NCBI RefSeq assembly: GCF_030161475.1
Contig: NZ_BSUG01000027.1
Span: 62,001 to 126,000 of the forward strand
Source of the DNA: Tetragenococcus halophilus subsp. flandriensis
GTDB taxonomy: Bacteria; Bacillota; Bacilli; Lactobacillales; Enterococcaceae
Reading direction: 5' to 3'
Length of the DNA: 64,000 nucleotides
The notes under the pieces are model-generated. The model was not told the origin of the DNA and ran no database searches. It saw nothing but the letters and a program-made list of their open reading frames with translations. Of this stretch, positions 19,660 through 28,337 are shown piece by piece; within the stretch, counting starts at the first letter, position 1; each line of letters opens with the position of its first letter. A program made the position numbers and the translations under genes.

Positions 19660-19754
19660 TAGTGACCATTCTTCAACAGTACACTCTAATGAAAATGCGT
19701 GTGAAAAATCATTAGTGACCATTTTATTATAACTTCGAGGGTATTTAATGTCTA
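19660..19754 (-). promoter_or_regulatory. Promoter of the cystine transporter with two direct repeats
   Basis: Minus-strand TAGACA (complement of 19749-19754), 17-base spacer, TATAAT (complement of 19726-19731). Two TGGTCACTA direct repeats lie at the transcription start (19713-19721) and 53 bp downstream in the leader (19660-19668). The repeats are likely operators or RNA elements. Confidence 0.65.
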
Positions 19755-19846
19755 ATATTTGTTCTTGTATTTAGTAAGTTAGCAACTTTTAGCTATTGAA
19801 AAGTTGTGCTATAGTAGTTAAGCATGCAGTAAAGGAGGCATTTTTT

Positions 19847-21025
19847 GTGGAAAAACAATCCAATTATTTAACAAAACAGTTCATTTTTTTACTGGCAGCA
19901 ACTTGCGGTATTGTTGTTGCTAATATGTATTATGTGCAACCGATCGGCACTCAGGTCGCTGAAAGTTTTCAGGTAAGTACCAGCTCGATCGGCAGTGTAA
20001 CGATGCTAACCCAAGTAGGCTACGCTCTAGGCTTACTATTAATTGTCCCTTTAGGAGATGTTTTAAATAAACGAAGGCTCATTATCTCAATGGCTGCCCT
20101 ATCCTCCTTATCATTATTAGGAGCTTTTTTTGCGCCAAATTTTCAATTATTTATCCTTGCAGCTTTTATTATTGGATTACTTTCAGTAGTTCCACAAATT
20201 ATTATTCCCTATGGCGCAGTATTGGCTGGACCTGAAAAACGGGGTCAAGTCATGGGAAAACTTTTGAGTGGACTTTTGGTAGGAATTTTATTATCGCGAA
20301 CATTTTCTGGTGTTGTAGCTAGTTTTTTGCCTTGGCGTTCTATTTACCTCATTGCGCCACTATTGATTATCCTGTTGACCATTTTACTAACATTTAAAAT
20401 GCCAAAAGATCCAGTTAAAAATGCCACCCTTTCTTATATGGATTCATTGAAAAGTATCCCTTTATTAATAAAAAAACAAAGGGTCCTTCGTGAAGCAGCT
20501 GTTTCCGGATTTTTTATGTTCGGAACTTTTTCAATTTTTTGGTCTACATTGATTTTTTATATCAGCAGTCCTGTTTACAATTGGGGAACTTTTGAAGCAG
20601 GAATACTTGCTATTTTTGGCTTAGCTGGAGCTGTAGCAGCACCGCTTGTCGGAAAACTATCCGATCAATACGCACAACGAACGATCGTGTGGATGGGTAT
20701 TATCATGCAGACAGTTAGTTTTATTATTCTGCACTTTTTTGCTGCGCGTATTCTCCCATTAATTTTGTCTATTATCTTATTAGACATCGGCAATCAATTT
20801 GGCCAAGTGGCTAACCAAACACGAGTACAAAATTTAGGAGAGCAAGTCAGCAACCGTAATAATACGGTGTTCATGTTTTCTTATTTTATAGGAGGAGCAC
20901 TTGGTTCTTTCTTAGGAACAACAATGTGGGGACAAGCTGGTTGGATCGGCGTCACTTTGACCGCTCTAACCTTTCAACTATTAGCGATGATTTTTCATTT
21001 TCTTGTTTTTAAAAAACAAGATTAA
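19847..21025 (+). CDS. Major facilitator superfamily exporter
   Basis: Twelve-helix MFS transporter of 392 residues. The first membrane segment follows a short hydrophilic start and the characteristic loop motif appears as GDVLNKRRLI near residue 72. A second half begins near 205 after a cytoplasmic Lys-rich loop. The pattern resembles drug/proton antiporters of the YnfM/YdhP group; the substrate is unknown. I choose the GTG at 19847, six bases after AAAGGAGG, in preference to an upstream ATG without a ribosome site. The repeat array 3 fills its 3' region. Confidence 0.85.
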   Translation: MEKQSNYLTKQFIFLLAATCGIVVANMYYVQPIGTQVAESFQVSTSSIGSVTMLTQVGYALGLLLIVPLGDVLNKRRLIISMAALSSLSLLGAFFAPNFQLFILAAFIIGLLSVVPQIIIPYGAVLAGPEKRGQVMGKLLSGLLVGILLSRTFSGVVASFLPWRSIYLIAPLLIILLTILLTFKMPKDPVKNATLSYMDSLKSIPLLIKKQRVLREAAVSGFFMFGTFSIFWSTLIFYISSPVYNWGTFEAGILAIFGLAGAVAAPLVGKLSDQYAQRTIVWMGIIMQTVSFIILHFFAARILPLILSIILLDIGNQFGQVANQTRVQNLGEQVSNRNNTVFMFSYFIGGALGSFLGTTMWGQAGWIGVTLTALTFQLLAMIFHFLVFKKQD

Positions 21026-21027
21026 TG

Positions 21028-21215
21028 AGCTTTATTGAAGCAGATTCAACAATGTTTTTTGTTTTCTTTGAGCAATCGGTGCAGATTCCTCATTGACTTT
21101 CCTTTCTTTTGAGCAATCGGTGCAGATTCCTCACTGATTTTTGTTTTCTTTGAGCAATCAGGACAAATTCCTCATTGTTTTTTGTTTTCTTTGTGCTATC
21201 TAGGCAATCATCATC
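21028..21215. repeat. Tandem repeat array 3, about five units of 41 bp
   Basis: GAGCAATC-type starts at 21028 (degenerate), 21070, 21111, 21152 and 21193 (degenerate) give an exact 41-bp step. The consensus is TTTTCTTTGAGCAATC followed by GGTGCAGATTCCTCATTG; CAAT and ATTG ends of each unit can pair. The array lies between the MFS stop codon and the terminator, so it would be part of the MFS mRNA tail. Confidence 0.85.
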
Positions 21216-21221
21216 TAAAAT

Positions 21222-21271
21222 AAAAAAAGCGAGCGTTTCTTTCAGCAATTGAAGAAACGCTCGGCTTTTTT
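21222..21271. terminator. Bidirectional terminator between MFS and pepC genes
   Basis: AGCGAGCGTTTCTT paired with GAAGAAACGCTCGGCT, with A and T runs on both sides. Confidence 0.9.
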
Positions 21272-21292
21272 ATTTTTATTCTAAATCGACTT

Positions 21293-22621
21293 TTACGCCA
21301 ATGCACCCATAGGATCCCATGGTGCTAAAACAGTTGGCTCTTTTTCATAGGCTTTTAATTGTTCATCAGTTAGTAAATCTTTTCTAACCACGATTTGATA
21401 AGTGTATTCGTCCATCCAAGCATCGCTTGCTACAAAGAATCCCTTATCGCCGACTTTATCGCCCCAGCTGTTTTCAACTTTCCATTTCGTAGATTTATCA
21501 TCGACGATATCTACGCCGGTCAATACCATTGCATGGGTCATTAAACTTTCGCCATAGTCTAAACGTTGCGCTTTTGTTGTAGTAAAGTCAATATCAAATA
21601 ACTCGTTCATGTCATAAGTATCAAGTGACAGGATACCATTTTGTCTATTCGAAGATTGACCGACATCACAACCAAACCAAACAGATTCACCTTGTTCTAA
21701 TTGTGCAATCGCTAATTTTTTAAAGGTGTCCATATCAAGGTTTAAATATTTCACTTTTTTACCACCCACAACATTTCCTAGCATTTCTACTGTGTAAGAT
21801 TGATTGTAAGGTTTGTCATCAGTTGGTGCATTGATGATAGGAACATAATTGTCCAAATCTACACCTAGATATTTATCATAAAAAGACTTCGGTGTTAAAT
21901 CACGATCAATATGATATTCCTTATTTTCATCACGATATTCAAAATCAAAAGTAGTCGGCGGTGTGCCCAATGAAATAGCTAAAATATTATACACTTCTTG
22001 TAGCATATCTTCTCTTCTAGCTTGAATATCATTTTCAGAAGCACCATCAGCTACTAATTGGCGTAAAATCGCTGCGTCTTTACGAAGTTTTTTATTCAAA
22101 TAATTGTTTAAATCACGGGAATTCGATGAATTACTACTTTCAGGCATCGCTGCTTTAGGAACGACACCATACTTATTAAATAGTGAAACCATCATGTCCC
22201 ATTGTCCACCATCTTGTTGCGGTGTTTCTAGTAAAAAGGCCACTTTACGGCTTGTTACTTCTTGGTCTGCTGTTGCTAAAATATTTTCATAAAAATAATT
22301 AGACTTTTCATACTTATCCCAAAAGTTCGTATAATTTTGTGATAATTCAAAGTCTTTCAAGTCAAAATTATCTAAAATCTTATGACGAAAAGTATTAAGC
22401 GCTGCAAACATCCAGCAACGACCTGATTGTTTTTGATTAGATACATTTCCCGTTTTTAAATCAATTGAAAATACAGGCACATTATTGCTTTGGGCCACGA
22501 TATTTTCCGCTGAATTGGTAATACCATTTTTAACTACAGCATTTTGTACTACTTGTTGTTTATCGTTTTCTTTAAATTCTGCAGCAAATTTTGCTGTTAA
22601 TTCATTTGTTATTTCAGACAT
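21293..22621 (-). CDS. pepC: Aminopeptidase C (C1 family, bleomycin hydrolase type)
   Basis: Cytoplasmic cysteine aminopeptidase that trims peptides taken up by lactic acid bacteria. The catalytic Cys69 lies in QSGRCWMFAALN, the His in LMTHAMVLTGV near 361 and the Asn in VENSWGD near 383. The 442-residue length and C-terminal arm ending near the active site (WDPMGALA) are typical of the family. AGGAGATG precedes the ATG. Monocistronic between two terminators; it may work with the OppA-like peptide uptake protein. Confidence 0.96.
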   Translation of the reverse strand: MSEITNELTAKFAAEFKENDKQQVVQNAVVKNGITNSAENIVAQSNNVPVFSIDLKTGNVSNQKQSGRCWMFAALNTFRHKILDNFDLKDFELSQNYTNFWDKYEKSNYFYENILATADQEVTSRKVAFLLETPQQDGGQWDMMVSLFNKYGVVPKAAMPESSNSSNSRDLNNYLNKKLRKDAAILRQLVADGASENDIQARREDMLQEVYNILAISLGTPPTTFDFEYRDENKEYHIDRDLTPKSFYDKYLGVDLDNYVPIINAPTDDKPYNQSYTVEMLGNVVGGKKVKYLNLDMDTFKKLAIAQLEQGESVWFGCDVGQSSNRQNGILSLDTYDMNELFDIDFTTTKAQRLDYGESLMTHAMVLTGVDIVDDKSTKWKVENSWGDKVGDKGFFVASDAWMDEYTYQIVVRKDLLTDEQLKAYEKEPTVLAPWDPMGALA

Positions 22622-22681
22622 TTGTTCATCTCCTTTTAAAACTTACTTATTTATTTTACTCTTTCCCTTTAGTAAAGACAA

Positions 22682-23704
22682 CTAAGACTTATTATAGGAC
22701 GGATTCGCTTTTTTCTTATTTCCCAAAAAGTAACGTTCAATTTTATTATAGACTCTTCCTACTGGTTCGCTCGCCAAAACAGTGGTCAGTATAATACTAG
22801 CCAAAGCTAATACGATAAATCCTGGAAAACCTAAATGGATATCTTCTAAATCAAAAGCACGCATCGATCTGATAAAAAAACCATGCAAAAGGTAAGCAAT
22901 TAATGTATATTTCCCCTCTTTAGTGTAACTGGTTTCTCTAGTCGGTACCAAAGAGAAGAAAGCTAACATGCCTATAATTGCCAACATAAAGGTAACAATA
23001 CGCACTAAAAAGCCCCATTCTGGGAAATTCAAGAAATCATCATAAGGCTTTGAACCAAAAAACATGTACTTATTTACTTCGTTTAAGTAGTTCACTAAAG
23101 CATAAATAACAACAAAACCAACTGCAAATAGCTTTTTATACTTAAAGTTTTTAAACCAATCGAAAAAACCTTTAGGAAGATAATAACCAATAATAAAAAA
23201 CGGCAAGAAAACAGCCGTACGCTGTAAAGTCAGCTCACGACCAATAAATGGTGTATAGCCGACAAGTAAACTAATTAATATACTGATAGTAATACCAGCT
23301 GTTGGGCGTATTCTTCTGAAAAAGTACAAAGAAATTTGCCAAAAAAAAGAACTAATTAAAAACCACAATGACCAATTGGGGACATCAAGCTGAAAAGTAA
23401 AATGTTCTTCTGCTCCTGATAAGCGGTTAAAAAGCGAGTACAGCCATTGGAAGAATATATAGGGTACAATAAACTTTTGAAAATTCGTTGCTACAGGTGC
23501 TTTTTTTTGTGGATCAAATGATTTTGCGAAAAAACCTGAAATAAAAATAAAAGCCGGCATATGAAAAGAAAAAATTGTATAATACAAATCATGATTCCAT
23601 TGTTCATTTTCAATAAAAGGTTGCATCATATGCCCAAAAACCACTAAGATCATTAATAAAAATTTGGCATTGTCAAAATAAGGGTCTCGTTTTTTCTCTG
23701 CCAT
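22682..23704 (-). CDS. Acyltransferase 3 family membrane protein
   Basis: Integral membrane O-acyltransferase with about ten membrane helices. The N-terminal YFDNAKFLLMILVVFGHMMQPF carries the Asp and His expected in the Acyltransferase_3 fold, and AFIFISGFFAKSF follows near 55. It most resembles the fucose 4-O-acetylase-like group that modifies surface polysaccharides. I choose the ATG at 23704 (340 residues), nine bases after GGTGA; the upstream TTG has no spacing to a site. Substrate unknown. Confidence 0.8.
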   Translation of the reverse strand: MAEKKRDPYFDNAKFLLMILVVFGHMMQPFIENEQWNHDLYYTIFSFHMPAFIFISGFFAKSFDPQKKAPVATNFQKFIVPYIFFQWLYSLFNRLSGAEEHFTFQLDVPNWSLWFLISSFFWQISLYFFRRIRPTAGITISILISLLVGYTPFIGRELTLQRTAVFLPFFIIGYYLPKGFFDWFKNFKYKKLFAVGFVVIYALVNYLNEVNKYMFFGSKPYDDFLNFPEWGFLVRIVTFMLAIIGMLAFFSLVPTRETSYTKEGKYTLIAYLLHGFFIRSMRAFDLEDIHLGFPGFIVLALASIILTTVLASEPVGRVYNKIERYFLGNKKKANPSYNKS

Positions 23705-23836
23705 ATAACTCAATCACCAACTTCTCTACAAACTATTTATTATATCTGTATTATACCTGAAGATTATTGCAATTCAGTTGCATTTTTATGAAAAAACATC
23801 AAAAATTTTAACGGCGAACTAAATAAAAACTAAAAA

Positions 23837-23864
23837 GACAGCGTCCAAAATCCTGGGCGCTGTC
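23837..23864 (-). terminator. Terminator of tRNA-Asn
   Basis: GACAGCGTCC and GGGCGCTGTC arms with a U run on the minus strand, directly after the tRNA. Confidence 0.85.
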
Positions 23865-23870
23865 AAAATA

Positions 23871-23944
23871 CTCCGGCAGTAGGACTCGAACCTACGACAT
23901 CATGATTAACAGTCATGCGCTACTACCAACTGAGCTATGCCGGA
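23871..23944 (-). tRNA. tRNA-Asn (GTT)
   Basis: A 74-nt cloverleaf reads on the minus strand from TCCGGCATAGCTCAG to GGTTCGAGTCC and the closing TGCCGGA. The anticodon loop CTGTTAA gives GTT. Acceptor arms pair fully and the discriminator is G. No CCA is encoded immediately after it. Confidence 0.96.
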
Positions 23945-24062
23945 ATGATAGAAGTTTAACCATCTTTAACAAAAACAAGAAACAGGAGTAAAACAGTTTT
24001 GAATTACAAGACTTCTTGCATTCTTCCTGCTTTACTTCTGATCTTTTATTTAAACAAATAAA

Positions 24063-24323
24063 CTAGACCTTACGAGAGAGAGTTTTAACTTTATTATAGG
24101 CATCTACGTAAATTTCACCATTATCTCCATCATAAGTAGACTCATAATACATATCATCTGATAAGGTTGTACTTAATAAAGCCTTATTGTTTTGCAATGT
24201 CTTTGAAGCCCACACTGTGTGGATATGAAATTCTGGCATTTCTTCATTTTTATCTGAATATTGTTCACTGATAAAATCATGAATAACGCTTTTACTTGTT
24301 TTCAAAAAATCTTTCATTTCCAT
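24063..24323 (-). CDS. DUF6275 family small protein
   Basis: A soluble 86-residue protein from the ATG at 24323, six bases after AAGGAGAGAG. Upstream in-frame starts lack a site. The sequence (MEMKDFLKTSKSVIHDFISEQYS, then HIHTVWASKTLQNNKALLST and a final GEIYVDAYNKVKTL) matches the DUF6275 pattern found in phages, plasmids and chromosomes of Firmicutes. No function is known. It lies between tRNA-Asn and a tRNA-like fragment, hinting that it may have arrived on a mobile element. Confidence 0.7.
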   Translation of the reverse strand: MEMKDFLKTSKSVIHDFISEQYSDKNEEMPEFHIHTVWASKTLQNNKALLSTTLSDDMYYESTYDGDNGEIYVDAYNKVKTLSRKV

Positions 24324-24737
24324 TGCTTCTCTCTCCTTTACTGAATAATTAATTCTGGCAGCTAAGCTCAACTTTTTACCACTATGAGGTATATAATTAA
24401 GCTATGTCGGAATCTCTACAAGAATAATATAACAAATTACTTTTTAAACGGCAAGTTATAGGCTTTGCAATTTAACAAAGCTCCCTGACCACAAAGGTGA
24501 AAACTAGCTCTTTACATTTGAAAAATACCAGCGCTATTAGCGCGATAACAAAGACGTACCTCCAATCTGTAAGAATATTGGTGGAATATATGAGGAGAAA
24601 CGAATTATTTTTTCAGTTAAGAAAACTACTTCTGTTACTATAAAGTCTTAATAACTTTTACACTTTCTTGTATGGCTTTTATTTTTCGGCAAAAATTAGT
24701 AAAATAAGCAGTAAATTGTTAGATAAAGGAGTCAGTG
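24324..24737. other. Intergenic region with a tRNA-Asn-like fragment
   Basis: The stretch 24399-24413 repeats 13 of 15 bases of the tRNA-Asn 5' end (23932-23946). Two small stem-loops lie at about 24472-24491 and 24530-24542. Otherwise the 400 bp holds no gene I can support. Confidence 0.4.
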
Positions 24738-25265
24738 ATGATTACATTAAGAACCATTCAACCTTCTGATTATCAAGGTGTAGAAAAACTAATTTTTAAT
24801 GCATTTATAAATACTGAAGAAGGTTACGGAAACGAAGCCGAACTCGTTGCTAACTTACGAAAAGATCCAACTTATCGGAGTTACTTTGAAGTTGTTGCTT
24901 TAAAAAATAGTACAATTGTCGGCCATGGTCTTTTGAGTGAAGTCTATGTTTTTAAAGATGACAAAGTATTAATCACGGGTTTATGTCTAGCACCTTTAGC
25001 GGTTTTACCAAAAGAGCAACAGCATGGGATCGGTGCTAAAATTTTAAAGGAATTAGAGGCACGAGCCAAAAATAAAGGTTATCCGTTTATCAATATTTTG
25101 GGTCATCCTGACTACTATTCAAAATTTAACTATAAATTAGCCAGTCGTTATGGGATATATCCACCATTTCCTGTGTCGGATAACAGCTATTTTATCAAAG
25201 AACTTCATGGAAAAAGTTTAGTAAATATTCAAGGCACAATTCATTATTTAAAAGCATTTAACTAA
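24738..25265 (+). CDS. GNAT family N-acetyltransferase (YhbS-like)
   Basis: Acetyl-CoA-dependent acetyltransferase of about 175 residues. The GNAT acetyl-CoA loop is seen as VLPKEQQHGIGAKILKELEARAKNKGY near residues 90-120 and is followed by the INILGHPDYYSKFNYKLA segment typical of the YhbS branch. The ATG at 24738 lies six bases after AAAGGAG. It begins a plus-strand run with a second GNAT gene and an HxlR regulator, likely one transcript. Substrate unknown. Confidence 0.85.
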   Translation: MITLRTIQPSDYQGVEKLIFNAFINTEEGYGNEAELVANLRKDPTYRSYFEVVALKNSTIVGHGLLSEVYVFKDDKVLITGLCLAPLAVLPKEQQHGIGAKILKELEARAKNKGYPFINILGHPDYYSKFNYKLASRYGIYPPFPVSDNSYFIKELHGKSLVNIQGTIHYLKAFN

Positions 25266-25288
25266 TAATCAACCGGGAGTGAACAACA

Positions 25289-25771
25289 ATGGCAATTAAA
25301 ATCATACCTGCATACGATCGGCCATATGAAATAAAAAAACTATTTTCTGAATATACGAATATGTTAGTAACACAAAATGAAGAAATAAAAGATTATTTAG
25401 CCATGCAAGATTACAACGATGAATTAAAAAATTTAGAAGAAAAATATGGTTTACCTGAGGGTCGTTTATACTTAGCTTACTATGATAGTAAACTAGCAGG
25501 TTGTATCGGCTTAAAAAAATTGGATAATCTACATTGTGAAATGAAACGACTTTATGTCAGACCCATTTTTAGAAGAAAGCATATCGGATCTCATTTAATC
25601 GATAAAACGATTGAAGAAGCGCGGAAAATTGGTTATCAATATATACTATTAGATACACTGCCCTTTTTAAAAGCAGCAGTTATCAATTATAAAAAACATG
25701 GTTTTTATGAAATAGAAAGCTATAATGACAGCCCGATAGAAGATTCTATTTATATGCAGCGTGATTTATAA
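25289..25771 (+). CDS. GNAT family N-acetyltransferase
   Basis: A 160-residue acetyltransferase unrelated in detail to its upstream neighbour. Acetyl-CoA contacts are expected at RLYVRPIFRRKHIGSHLIDKTIEEAR (residues about 90-116), followed by YKKHGFYEIESY. GGGAGTG precedes the ATG and the gap from the first GNAT gene is 23 bp, so they are probably cotranscribed. Substrate unknown. Confidence 0.86.
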   Translation: MAIKIIPAYDRPYEIKKLFSEYTNMLVTQNEEIKDYLAMQDYNDELKNLEEKYGLPEGRLYLAYYDSKLAGCIGLKKLDNLHCEMKRLYVRPIFRRKHIGSHLIDKTIEEARKIGYQYILLDTLPFLKAAVINYKKHGFYEIESYNDSPIEDSIYMQRDL

Positions 25772-25803
25772 AGTGTTCAAACAAAGGAAAAAGGAGAAAA
25801 TTA

Positions 25804-26142
25804 ATGAGTTTATCAGAAATGGAGCTATTTGAAAGTATTAAAGATACACCTTTTGGTTACACTTTATCCATAATCAGTGGTAAATATAAGATGGTTATTT
25901 TGTACTGGCTTGTTGAATATGAAACGATTCGTTTTAATGAATTGCAACGTTTAGTTGGGGATATATCTCATCGAACACTAGCGCAACAATTAAAAGAACT
26001 ACAAAGCGACAACATTATTATGCGCACCCAATACGACGAAATTCCTCCAAGAGTTGAATACTCATTAACAGAAAAAGGACGCTCACTTTATCCTTTAATG
26101 GATCAGATATGTAAATGGGGCGAACAATGGAGTTCTCTATGA
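25804..26142 (+). CDS. HxlR family transcriptional regulator
   Basis: A 112-residue winged-helix regulator. The family core GKYKMVILYWLVEYETIRFNELQR, ISHRTLAQQLKELQSD and PRVEYSLTEKGRSLYPLMDQICKWGEQW is all present. It lacks the N-terminal cysteine that marks the redox-sensing members (the start is MSLSEMELFES). It follows two acetyltransferase genes and may control them or the arginase-like gene downstream. A TCAGTTAC/GTAACTGA hairpin at about 26159-26180 separates it from that gene. Confidence 0.9.
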   Translation: MSLSEMELFESIKDTPFGYTLSIISGKYKMVILYWLVEYETIRFNELQRLVGDISHRTLAQQLKELQSDNIIMRTQYDEIPPRVEYSLTEKGRSLYPLMDQICKWGEQWSSL

Positions 26143-26246
26143 AAAAAAGTTAGTCATCAGTTACATCTACGTAACTGACGAACAAAAATGTGCATACTTA
26201 TTTTACAAGTAAAATTGATTTATACTCTTTAATAAGGAGTGATAAA

Positions 26247-27095
26247 ATGACAACATTACGTTTGCGTATGCCCCAATGGCAAGGAAGTAACAATTTTAAC
26301 TATTACTTTGGCGGAAAAGCGCTCGAATGGTTAGCGCCTACTGCTGAGCAAGCCGAAACCATTGAAGTTCCTATTTCCACAGAGCAAAATGTGAAATTAG
26401 AAGAAGGAATCAATTCTCGCTCAGTAGTGACAGAACAAATGGAAAAAGCCAAAAACATTTTAACTGAAAAAAATCCAGAAAAAGTAATCGTTTTTGGTGG
26501 TGACTGTCTGGTAAGCCAAGCGCCTGTGGACTATCTGAGCCAAAAATATGGGAACAAATTAGGTGTTATTTGGATTGATGCTCATCCGGATGTTTCAAAT
26601 AGAACAATTCAAGCGAATGCCCATTCCATGGTTTTAGGAAATTTATATGGCGATGGTGACAATCAACTTGCTGCACTTGTTGAACATCCGATCAAAACCG
26701 AGCAAGTCGCATTTATCGGTCTAAATGAACCAAGTGATTTTGAAAATGAACAATTGGAAAATTACCCTTTTATTGATATTCGCGATACAAATACTGCAAC
26801 CATCAATCATAAGATACATGATTGGATCGACAAACAGGGATTTGAGGCTGTATACGTTCATTTTGATTTGGATGTATTAGATCCGGAATATTTTCATAAC
26901 AATTTGTTTGCCAATCCTTACGGCGAACCGATCGATGCACCTCATGGACTGCTTCATGTACAACAGGTTTCAGAAATTATCGCAAATATTGAAAAACAAA
27001 CTTCACTAGTGGGGCTAGCTATTACCGAGCATGTGCCTTGGGATGCGATTAATCTGCACAATGCTTTGAATCAAATCCAGCTTTTTCATGAATAA
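26247..27095 (+). CDS. Arginase-fold (ureohydrolase family) protein, copy 1
   Basis: A 282-residue member of the arginase/agmatinase/formiminoglutamase superfamily. Two of the three metal motifs are intact: WIDAHPD (D111, H113, D115) and VHFDLDVLDP near 222. The first, normally GGDHS, is GGDCLVS with Cys87 in place of the usual His ligand. The same change occurs in the paralog at 40519, so it is a subfamily trait rather than damage. The reaction may differ from arginase. The ATG at 26247 follows AAGGAGTG. Substrate unknown. Confidence 0.85.
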   Translation: MTTLRLRMPQWQGSNNFNYYFGGKALEWLAPTAEQAETIEVPISTEQNVKLEEGINSRSVVTEQMEKAKNILTEKNPEKVIVFGGDCLVSQAPVDYLSQKYGNKLGVIWIDAHPDVSNRTIQANAHSMVLGNLYGDGDNQLAALVEHPIKTEQVAFIGLNEPSDFENEQLENYPFIDIRDTNTATINHKIHDWIDKQGFEAVYVHFDLDVLDPEYFHNNLFANPYGEPIDAPHGLLHVQQVSEIIANIEKQTSLVGLAITEHVPWDAINLHNALNQIQLFHE

Positions 27096-27207
27096 TTTAA
27101 GAGCAGGTAAAATCTACGCAAAGAAATTTCCTTTATACAATTACGAAGAGGGGCTTCTTAAAAACTTTAGAAGGAATTCCTTCACTATAATAACAAAAAG
27201 TAAAAAC

Positions 27208-27252
27208 AAGTCCTCATCATTTGATTAGAAATAAATCAAATAGTGAGGACTT
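27208..27252. terminator. Bidirectional terminator
   Basis: AAGTCCTCA and TGAGGACTT arms with an inner ATTTGATT/AATCAAAT stem, between the convergent arginase-like and SDR genes. Confidence 0.85.
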
Positions 27253-27284
27253 CACTTTAGTTATTACTCATATTAAGTGGTTTA

Positions 27285-28079
27285 TTAAATTGTTGCGACA
27301 GAACCGCCGTCGACTCGATAATTAGCGCCATTAACAAATGATGCACGATCAGAACATACAAAGGCAATAACAGAAGCAACTTCTTCTACTTGTCCGCGGC
27401 GTTTTAATTCAATATGAGGACGCTCTTCATCTAAAAACGAATGAACAGCTTCATCGAAAGATACACCTAATTTCTCTGAACGTTTCTTCATCATTTCATC
27501 TGTCATGGGTGTCTCAATAAAAGCCGGCGAAACCGTATTGACCAGTAAACCTTCTGTGGCATACGTCCGAGAAAGGGCCTTAGAAAAAGCTAACATACCT
27601 GCTTTTGAAGCATCATAAGGGAGCTCATCTTTATAAGGTTGAACAGCATTTTCTGAAGATACAAAAACGATTCTACCCCAATTACCATTTCTAAGGTCAG
27701 GTAAAAACTCCCGAACCACACGTACAGGACCTAAAAGATCAACTTCGATGGTATCAACCCAACCGTCATCATCTATTTCATCAAAGAGTCCTTGTGCACC
27801 ACTTGTTCCAGCAGCTTGAATAAGAATATCAATCTCACCAATTTCTTTTGCAATAAAATTGTGCAACGATTTCAACTCGTCAAGCTTCGTAATGTCTGTT
27901 GCATAATAATAAAGGTTAGAACTATTTAGCTCTTGCGCAGCATCTTTAAGCTTTTCTTCTGTTCTACCAATTATTACAACAGTTGCGCCTTCTTCTAATA
28001 AAGTTCGAGCTGTCGCCAATCCTATACCTGATGCACCACCTGTGACTAAAGCCACTTTTCCTTTGATTCCTAAATCCAC
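27285..28079 (-). CDS. Short-chain dehydrogenase/reductase
   Basis: NAD(P)-dependent classical SDR of 264 residues. TGGASGIG near residue 14 is the cofactor loop, and the catalytic residues are in VSSENAV and PYDASKAG (Tyr and Lys of YxxxK). The C-terminal VDGGSV is typical of the FabG/glucose dehydrogenase branch. GTG at 28079 lies seven bases after GGAGGG; an upstream TTG overlaps that site and is unlikely. Substrate unknown. Monocistronic. Confidence 0.88.
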   Translation of the reverse strand: MDLGIKGKVALVTGGASGIGLATARTLLEEGATVVIIGRTEEKLKDAAQELNSSNLYYYATDITKLDELKSLHNFIAKEIGEIDILIQAAGTSGAQGLFDEIDDDGWVDTIEVDLLGPVRVVREFLPDLRNGNWGRIVFVSSENAVQPYKDELPYDASKAGMLAFSKALSRTYATEGLLVNTVSPAFIETPMTDEMMKKRSEKLGVSFDEAVHSFLDEERPHIELKRRGQVEEVASVIAFVCSDRASFVNGANYRVDGGSVATI

Positions 28080-28267
28080 TATACTTCCCTCCAATTAATT
28101 GAATACAATAAATGATATAGTTTTCTTACTACTAAAAAGGCTAACGTGTTACTAGAAAAAGTGCAATTAAAACGTTTCCTAAGCTGGAACAAAAAACTAC
28201 TTTTTGCAAAGAGTAAATCTTTTATATCATAAACCCTATTATGCTGATTTATTAGCAGAGTTAATAC

Positions 28268-28310
28268 AAAGAGAGTAGCTAAACAATGACCTTGCTTAGC
28301 TACTCTCTTT
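28268..28310 (-). terminator. Terminator of the cyclopropane synthase gene
   Basis: Perfect 15-bp arms AAAGAGAGTAGCTAA and TTAGCTACTCTCTTT. Confidence 0.85.
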
Positions 28311-28337
28311 GCTTAATTAAGTTTTATTATGACCAAC

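Noticed and set aside
24590-24643. 17-codon ORF ending in five Leu codons upstream of the GNAT gene, as a second leader peptide
   Set aside because: No terminator or antiterminator hairpin follows and the downstream genes have no link to leucine; likely chance.
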